Assembly (NCBI GenBank): GCA_002699585.1
Contig: PABP01000027.1
Location: forward strand, 1-64,000
DNA length: 64,000 nt
Direction: 5' to 3'
From: Anaerolineaceae bacterium
GTDB taxonomy: Bacteria > Chloroflexota > Anaerolineae > Aggregatilineales > Phototrophicaceae
The position numbers were made by a program, and so were the translations under genes. The notes below the pieces were generated by a model. It made no database searches. It saw only the letters and a list, made by a program, of their open reading frames with translations, and was not told the DNA's origin. Below are positions 59,143-64,000 of this stretch, piece by piece; the stretch's first letter is position 1; each line of letters opens with the position of its first letter.

Positions 59143-60570
59143 ATGTCGTTTATCTCCCCGGAATACGTCCTGTTCTTCAGCCTGGTGGTGCCGCTGTACT
59201 TCGCCATCGGGCATCGCTGGCGCTGGCTGTGGCTGCTGCTGACCAGCTATGTTTTCTATGCCTATGGCAACATCGCCTACCTGCCGATCATCATTTTCAG
59301 CACCCTGGTCGATTTTGTGGCCGGTCGCCAGATCGCCCGAACAGAGCAGGTGGGCATCCGCCGCTTGTGGCTGATCGCCAGCCTGGGCATCAACCTGGGC
59401 GTGCTGTTCTTCTTCAAATATTTCAATTTTTTCAGTGAGAGCGTCAGCACGGTCACAGGCAGCGACCCGATCTGGTTGGATGTGGTGCTGCCGGTCGGCA
59501 TCTCGTTCTATACCTTCCAGTCGATGAGCTACACGATTGATATTTTCCGCAGGCAGCTTCAGCCAGAACCGAGCCTTGGCCGATATGCCGCCTATGTCGC
59601 CATGTTCCCGCAGCTTGTGGCCGGTCCGATTGAGCGTGCCTCCAACTTGCTGCCGCAGATGCACGTCCGCCACCAATTCGATGTGGATCGGGCGGTCAGT
59701 GGGCTGCAAGTGATGCTGTGGGGCTTCTTCAAGAAGGTCGTCATCGCGGATCGGCTGGCAGTGTATGTGAACGCGGTCTACAACGATGTCGGCAGCTATT
59801 CTGGTGCGCCGCTGATATTGGCGACGCTCTTCTTCGCTGTACAGATTTATTGCGATTTCAGTGGCTACAGCGACATCGCCATTGGTACGGCGCGCGTCAT
59901 GGGCTTCGACCTGATGGAGAACTTCCGGCAGCCGTATTTTTCGCGCAGCGTCGGCGAGTTCTGGCGGCGATGGCATATCTCGCTGTCGTCGTGGTTCCGG
60001 GACTACGTGTACATTCCGCTGGGGGGCAACCGCGTATCGCTGAGTCGGCATGTGGTCAATGTGCTGATCGTCTTTTTGCTGAGCGGGCTGTGGCACGGGG
60101 CCGCCTGGACCTTCGTCATATGGGGTGGGCTGCATGGGCTGATGGTCGCTATACAGACGCTTTTCCAAAGGCGGGGATGGTGGATTTTCCCGCGTGGCGC
60201 TGTGGGCAGTATCGTCACATGGCTGCTGACACTGGCCTTCATCTGCGTGACCTGGGTCTTCTTTAGGGCCAATTCTCTGGATGATGCCATCTATGTGCTG
60301 ACGCACGTCGCGCAGCCCTATGCAAAAGATGTCATGGCGCCTTTCGCTGATGGCCTGCTAGGGACCAGCACCGAGTTCTGGCTGTCGTGGGTGCTGATCG
60401 GGCTGCTGTTCGCTGCCGATGGTCTACTCGCCAACAGCAGCTTATCGTTACTAATGAGTCGAATCGCCTGGGTGCCCCGTTGGGTGCTGTATTATGTGCT
60501 GGCCGCTGCGGTCATTTTCAGCGGACTATATGGCACGGGTGCGGCTCAGTTCATTTATTTCCAATTTTAG
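59143..60570 (+). CDS. MBOAT-family O-acyltransferase, second copy
   Basis: The 475-residue polytopic protein has the AlgI/PatA-like core: FYTFQSMSYTIDIFRR, VAGPIERASNLLPQM, IYCDFSGYSDIAIGTA and FLLSGLWHGAAWTFVIWGGL with the catalytic His. It is closer to alginate-type O-acetyltransferases than the copy at 20078. It is GC-rich and lies between two AT-rich accessory blocks. It is followed by its SGNH-like partner nine bases after its stop. Confidence 0.87.
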   Translation: MSFISPEYVLFFSLVVPLYFAIGHRWRWLWLLLTSYVFYAYGNIAYLPIIIFSTLVDFVAGRQIARTEQVGIRRLWLIASLGINLGVLFFFKYFNFFSESVSTVTGSDPIWLDVVLPVGISFYTFQSMSYTIDIFRRQLQPEPSLGRYAAYVAMFPQLVAGPIERASNLLPQMHVRHQFDVDRAVSGLQVMLWGFFKKVVIADRLAVYVNAVYNDVGSYSGAPLILATLFFAVQIYCDFSGYSDIAIGTARVMGFDLMENFRQPYFSRSVGEFWRRWHISLSSWFRDYVYIPLGGNRVSLSRHVVNVLIVFLLSGLWHGAAWTFVIWGGLHGLMVAIQTLFQRRGWWIFPRGAVGSIVTWLLTLAFICVTWVFFRANSLDDAIYVLTHVAQPYAKDVMAPFADGLLGTSTEFWLSWVLIGLLFAADGLLANSSLSLLMSRIAWVPRWVLYYVLAAAVIFSGLYGTGAAQFIYFQF

Positions 60571-60578
60571 GTGCAGCT

Positions 60579-61757
60579 ATGACGACCAACGCCAAATCTC
60601 AGGGCCGCTTCTGGCGCAGAATCGTGATTTTTACGCTGCCGTTCGCCGTGCCGTTCCTACTGCTGACGGGATGCATGATCTACATCGGCGAGTCCATGCC
60701 GCTGGCGTGGGTGGTCGCGCATCAGCAAGCAGGGGAGGTGCTGTATCGTCCGCGTTATGGCAACCGTGATTTGCAATTTAAGACGCTGTCGGTCAACCTG
60801 CGCCAGCCGGAGGTGCTTGCGCTAGGATCATCGCGCATTTTGCAGTTCCGCGCCGGATTCCTGACCGAGCGACCTGACGCCTTCTATAACGCCGCCGCAC
60901 CTGCCTGGACCCTCAACCAGCTTGACGCGCTGGTGGCAGGCATCGAACCCGGAAATGAACCCGACATTCTCATTCTGGCGGTAGATTCTCCCTGGTTCAA
61001 TGAGGCTTACCTGGGCGATGTCTTCCCACCGACCACCAGTGATTTCGCCCACATTTTTCAGGTGAATCGCAGTCTCGCTCAGGATTTTATCGCCGGGGAT
61101 CGCTTTACGCGCGAGGGCTTCGACCCAATGGCTTATCTCACGCGCACGGAACCCGGTTCCGGGGGGTTGGCACTGGGGATGCGCGCGATTCGAGATGGGC
61201 ACGGTTTCCGCAGTGATGGCAGCGAACAGTACGGTGATTTCTTGATTGGGGGCTGGCTGTATCAGCCGACTGAGCGCGAGCGGCATCTGGATTGGCTGCG
61301 CAAGGGCGAGGAGATGTACGTCTACGGTGATGTGCCCAGTGAGGTGCGCTTGGTCCAGTTCGAAGAATTGGTGCAGACTATCACGGAGCGAGGCATCGAC
61401 CTGATACTGTACGCGCCGCCCTATACGACCCAATTGTGGGACGAGATGGTCACGGATGGTCAGCATGATTATGTGCAGGCAGCGCTCGACCGCGTGGCGC
61501 ATATTGCTGCCGACTATGATGTGCCGTTTTACGATTTGTCACGCGCGGCGGACATCGGGGCAGGGGATGAGGAATTTTTCGATGGCTGGCATGGCAGTGA
61601 GCTAGTGACGCTGCGCGTCTGGCTGCGCATCGTGCAGGGGGAGCCGGAGCTGCTGGGTCCGTATGCTGATGCTGATAAGCTGCGAGCGATCATCGCCGCT
61701 GCGGATAATACCTGGGATGTATTCGGGATGGCGGACGAATTTAGGGACCGCCAATAG
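60579..61757 (+). CDS. AlgJ/DltD-like SGNH partner protein
   Basis: The 392-residue protein has one N-terminal membrane helix (about residues 15-35), then an SGNH-like domain with LALGSSRILQFRAG and a late DGWHGSE as a possible His block. ILILAVDSPW is the core strand after the helix bundle. It is placed after the MBOAT like AlgJ after AlgI, and probably completes acetylation outside the cell. Its end overlaps the convergent gene by 17 bp. Confidence 0.7.
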   Translation: MTTNAKSQGRFWRRIVIFTLPFAVPFLLLTGCMIYIGESMPLAWVVAHQQAGEVLYRPRYGNRDLQFKTLSVNLRQPEVLALGSSRILQFRAGFLTERPDAFYNAAAPAWTLNQLDALVAGIEPGNEPDILILAVDSPWFNEAYLGDVFPPTTSDFAHIFQVNRSLAQDFIAGDRFTREGFDPMAYLTRTEPGSGGLALGMRAIRDGHGFRSDGSEQYGDFLIGGWLYQPTERERHLDWLRKGEEMYVYGDVPSEVRLVQFEELVQTITERGIDLILYAPPYTTQLWDEMVTDGQHDYVQAALDRVAHIAADYDVPFYDLSRAADIGAGDEEFFDGWHGSELVTLRVWLRIVQGEPELLGPYADADKLRAIIAAADNTWDVFGMADEFRDRQ

Positions 61758-63480
61758 TCACTGATAATGAACTTGGTGTCACAGATTGGACAAACACTAA
61801 TCCATTAATGTGCAGAACAACTAGAATCACAATAATTACTACAATAAATACAACTATTGATATACAGTACCTCTCTGTAGTTTGCTTGTATTTCTCATTG
61901 AAGAGATTCTTGGGACCGTCCATATAAGTGCTGAAATGGGACTCTATATCATTCTCTCTTAGAAATATTCCAAACGATTCTTTTAGTTGTTTTTGACGCT
62001 CGTCCACACGTAAATCATAAATCTGTTTCTGAACTGGCAGATGCCAGTATCTGACAACCAGAATGTAAACGATTGCCACAAACAAAGATGCTGATAAGGC
62101 CAATAGAGTTACATCGGGCTTCAATAGTGCTGTAGCGAATCCAATCACCAGCACTCCACTGAGTTTGTATATATCATTGGTAAGATTATCTGTGAGTTCC
62201 AGCGTCACTTTTCCTGTTTCTGAAGAAATCTCTTCGAGTTTGTCCTCAATTCTTACTCTCGCGTTGAAATACTCAGCTACTTTGTCAACTAGTTTTCGAT
62301 CATATGTCTTCTTAGACATTTCCTGTATTTCTTTGGCTCGGCTCAATAGAGTCACATTGTCTGACGCAACTATTGAGATAAACTGCTGTACTATTTCAAG
62401 CTTATCTGCAAGCAAATCTTCGTAAGCATACTTGAACAGAGAATACACATCATTTCGATACTCTGATGAAGTTATTAGCTCTATATCAATCTCTAACGGA
62501 AGGCGGCGCAACCCAACAAAGGTCAAAGCATAATAAACTTTATTATTGCGACTGATATTTTCAATTCGGTCAGCAAGGAAGATAAGCGAGAGCAAAGATT
62601 GCAGTATCTGAAGTTGCTCAATTATTGTTTTGCAGAGGTTCGTAAGACCATGAGGAGTTTTATTAGTCACATCAAAGTCGTAAGGAGTCAAACTACTTAC
62701 GGGATTTATCCAAATGGTGTGATCTCGGCTAAATTCCCTTACAGTTTTGTGCAAATCTATCTGATAAGCATTTGAAAGTAGCTCTTGAAAATTCTCTGTA
62801 CTGCTTTTTCCTAGAATTCTGATTTTATCGCCACTTATATCCACATCTTGGTCAAGTACAAAAACAACTATGTCTTTATCATGATCCACCAGCTTGTGCT
62901 CAAATTGCTGCAAATCAGCAGATTTTAGCCAATCAACAAACTTCTGCGCGGAAAAAAACAGCGTCAGTGAGAAGGGTAAATCAGGGTATCGATTAAGGAT
63001 AGAACTCTTGACGTAGTTAATTGTTAATCGGGAAACAAAGGTGTTGTCAGATGCTAATTCACCGATCATTTCCAGTATGTCATCGACTTGTGGTGAAATA
63101 TTCTTCTCTATCCAATCATTGATCCGATTAAGAATCATAACTGTACTATCTTCTAAGGAAGAACTATCAAAAGCTCCTAAATCCATCGGGTCAACAGTTG
63201 CCTTTATTTTATTTTGTTCGGCCACAACAAATCTATCAAACTGAACATACTGTTGGTCATCTAGTCGAATATCAATTGATATATTGTATGAAAACCTAAT
63301 GAGGACTTGAAGCAAATTGATTATTTCAGTGTTTTGGCTACTGTTGGAGATATCTTTGCTAATCGTTATTTCTTCAGCCGACTCCATTGAGTATGAAAAG
63401 ATGTCTTTATCCCACTGGATCAGATGTTGTATGGACTGTACTAAGTGACCTAAATGATTATCTACATTCGTGTCATTCAT
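61741..63480 (-). CDS. Large membrane protein of unknown function
   Basis: The 579-residue product has a soluble alpha-rich N-terminal part (to about 440), two adjacent hydrophobic helices near 445-490 (LSGVLVIGFATALL, LALSASLFVAIVYILVV), a coiled region, and a last helix CISIVVFIVVIIVILVVL near residue 540, then a short tail ending SLSVTIGGP. No motif is recognised. It is strongly AT-rich. Its start overlaps the upstream gene by 8 bp (ATGAATGA), so they form one operon. Confidence 0.6.
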   Translation of the reverse strand: MNDTNVDNHLGHLVQSIQHLIQWDKDIFSYSMESAEEITISKDISNSSQNTEIINLLQVLIRFSYNISIDIRLDDQQYVQFDRFVVAEQNKIKATVDPMDLGAFDSSSLEDSTVMILNRINDWIEKNISPQVDDILEMIGELASDNTFVSRLTINYVKSSILNRYPDLPFSLTLFFSAQKFVDWLKSADLQQFEHKLVDHDKDIVVFVLDQDVDISGDKIRILGKSSTENFQELLSNAYQIDLHKTVREFSRDHTIWINPVSSLTPYDFDVTNKTPHGLTNLCKTIIEQLQILQSLLSLIFLADRIENISRNNKVYYALTFVGLRRLPLEIDIELITSSEYRNDVYSLFKYAYEDLLADKLEIVQQFISIVASDNVTLLSRAKEIQEMSKKTYDRKLVDKVAEYFNARVRIEDKLEEISSETGKVTLELTDNLTNDIYKLSGVLVIGFATALLKPDVTLLALSASLFVAIVYILVVRYWHLPVQKQIYDLRVDERQKQLKESFGIFLRENDIESHFSTYMDGPKNLFNEKYKQTTERYCISIVVFIVVIIVILVVLHINGLVFVQSVTPSSLSVTIGGP

Positions 63481-64000
63481 TTTGTGGTGTTCCTACAATA
63501 CGCACTTCTCCATCCTCTACAGTGACATTTTGAGACATGACAGTCCATGGCCCACTAATTCTGATGCCATTACTTAGCCTAATTGTTCTTCTGTGCGTTC
63601 GCAATGTGTTGCCATTTATTGCCAGTTGGTTTACTCCACGGTGCACTAAAGCATCATTTATTTGTGCTTCATCCACAACAATATCATTTTCTTCCAAAGC
63701 AGTGACAATATCTGGCAAAGTAATCTCCGGCAGTAAACTCACATCCTGTATTACATTTTGGACAATCGCTTGGGTTTGTTGTTCTGAATGATCTTCATCA
63801 AGTATATGCTCAAGTGTTTCTATCACATCTGTAACTTGCCTTTGTGAAGTTGCATTGGCATTTTGGCATCCAAGGAAATTACGAAAATATATTCTTGGAT
63901 CACCGCTCGCACCCAGCTTATCTTTGAACTTTACATCATAAGTATGACGTTCGGGGTCTGGAATTATCGCCCATTTTTCCACATCTGAATTATCGTTAGG
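63473..64000 (-). CDS. Partial gene running off the right edge
   Basis: The frame is open from the window edge through a GTG at 63982 to the stop at 63473; the visible part is about 175 residues. It includes DVKFKDKLGASGDPRIYF then FRNFLGCQ, a helical middle and a strand-rich end with TIRLSNGIRISGPW. FLGC and the context faintly recall NdpA-type (37-kDa nucleoid-associated) proteins, but this is weak. It is AT-rich and coupled to the membrane gene. Confidence 0.5.
   Translation of the reverse strand, partial: PNDNSDVEKWAIIPDPERHTYDVKFKDKLGASGDPRIYFRNFLGCQNANATSQRQVTDVIETLEHILDEDHSEQQTQAIVQNVIQDVSLLPEITLPDIVTALEENDIVVDEAQINDALVHRGVNQLAINGNTLRTHRRTIRLSNGIRISGPWTVMSQNVTVEDGEVRIVGTPQNE

Noticed and set aside
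59095-60306. Long minus-strand open frame of about 400 codons opposite the second MBOAT gene
   Set aside because: Its product is His/Asp/Gln-rich without domains, while the plus strand has a full MBOAT with conserved motifs. It is a shadow of codon bias.

Overview
The window looks like part of a bacterial chromosome, most likely from a Chloroflexota of the Anaerolineae type. This is inference from style, not from a marker gene: Thr/Pro-rich exported linkers, many lipoproteins and SGNH proteins, a subtilase with GDWDGDG repeats, XisH/XisI and Uma2 genes, PadR/HAAS pairs, and GC-rich palindromic intergenic repeats. No rRNA, tRNA, CRISPR array or intact insertion sequence was seen. Moderately GC-rich backbone genes alternate with visibly AT-richer accessory genes (about 8.9-10, 19.4-20, 52.9-53.3, 56.3-59 and 61.7-64 kb).

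Region 0-9 kb: a PadR regulator with a C-terminally truncated alpha/beta-hydrolase, then a probable catabolic cluster. The minus strand carries FAD oxidoreductase, a Php-like phosphotriesterase-family hydrolase, a UlaG-like lactonase, a nucleotidyltransferase and a Gfo/Idh/MocA dehydrogenase. Divergent from it are a YhfZ-like regulator and a ROK kinase that has lost its zinc motif. Region 9-20 kb: a pentapeptide-repeat fusion, two paralogous Uma2 genes (one flanked by copies of a small membrane gene's end), a LysM-SGNH protein, a PadR/HAAS pair with clear operators, a transglutaminase-like lipoprotein and a MntA-HepT module.

Region 20-26 kb: MBOAT, SGNH, acyl carrier protein, FAAL-like ligase and SGNH lipoprotein in one direction. 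This has the same four part types as the dlt operon and probably acylates an exported glycan. Region 26-45 kb: XisH/XisI, a c-type-haem/copper monooxygenase-like protein, MFS and GT87-like membrane proteins, an App1-like phosphatase, a heterodimeric ABC exporter, a large subtilase, and a TetR regulon with two matching LmrA/YxaF-type boxes. Region 45-56 kb: mostly metabolic and hypothetical genes (Nudix, amidase, rubredoxin-MBL, ThuA, TauE, VOC, aldo/keto reductase) and a third SGNH paralogue.

Region 56-64 kb: a SIR2-HerA pair (a known anti-phage architecture), a second MBOAT-SGNH pair, and an AT-rich two-gene operon of unknown function running off the right edge. The best candidates for something new are the dlt-like acylation cluster, the right-edge operon, the pentapeptide fusion, the Uma2 cassette and the three-member SGNH family.
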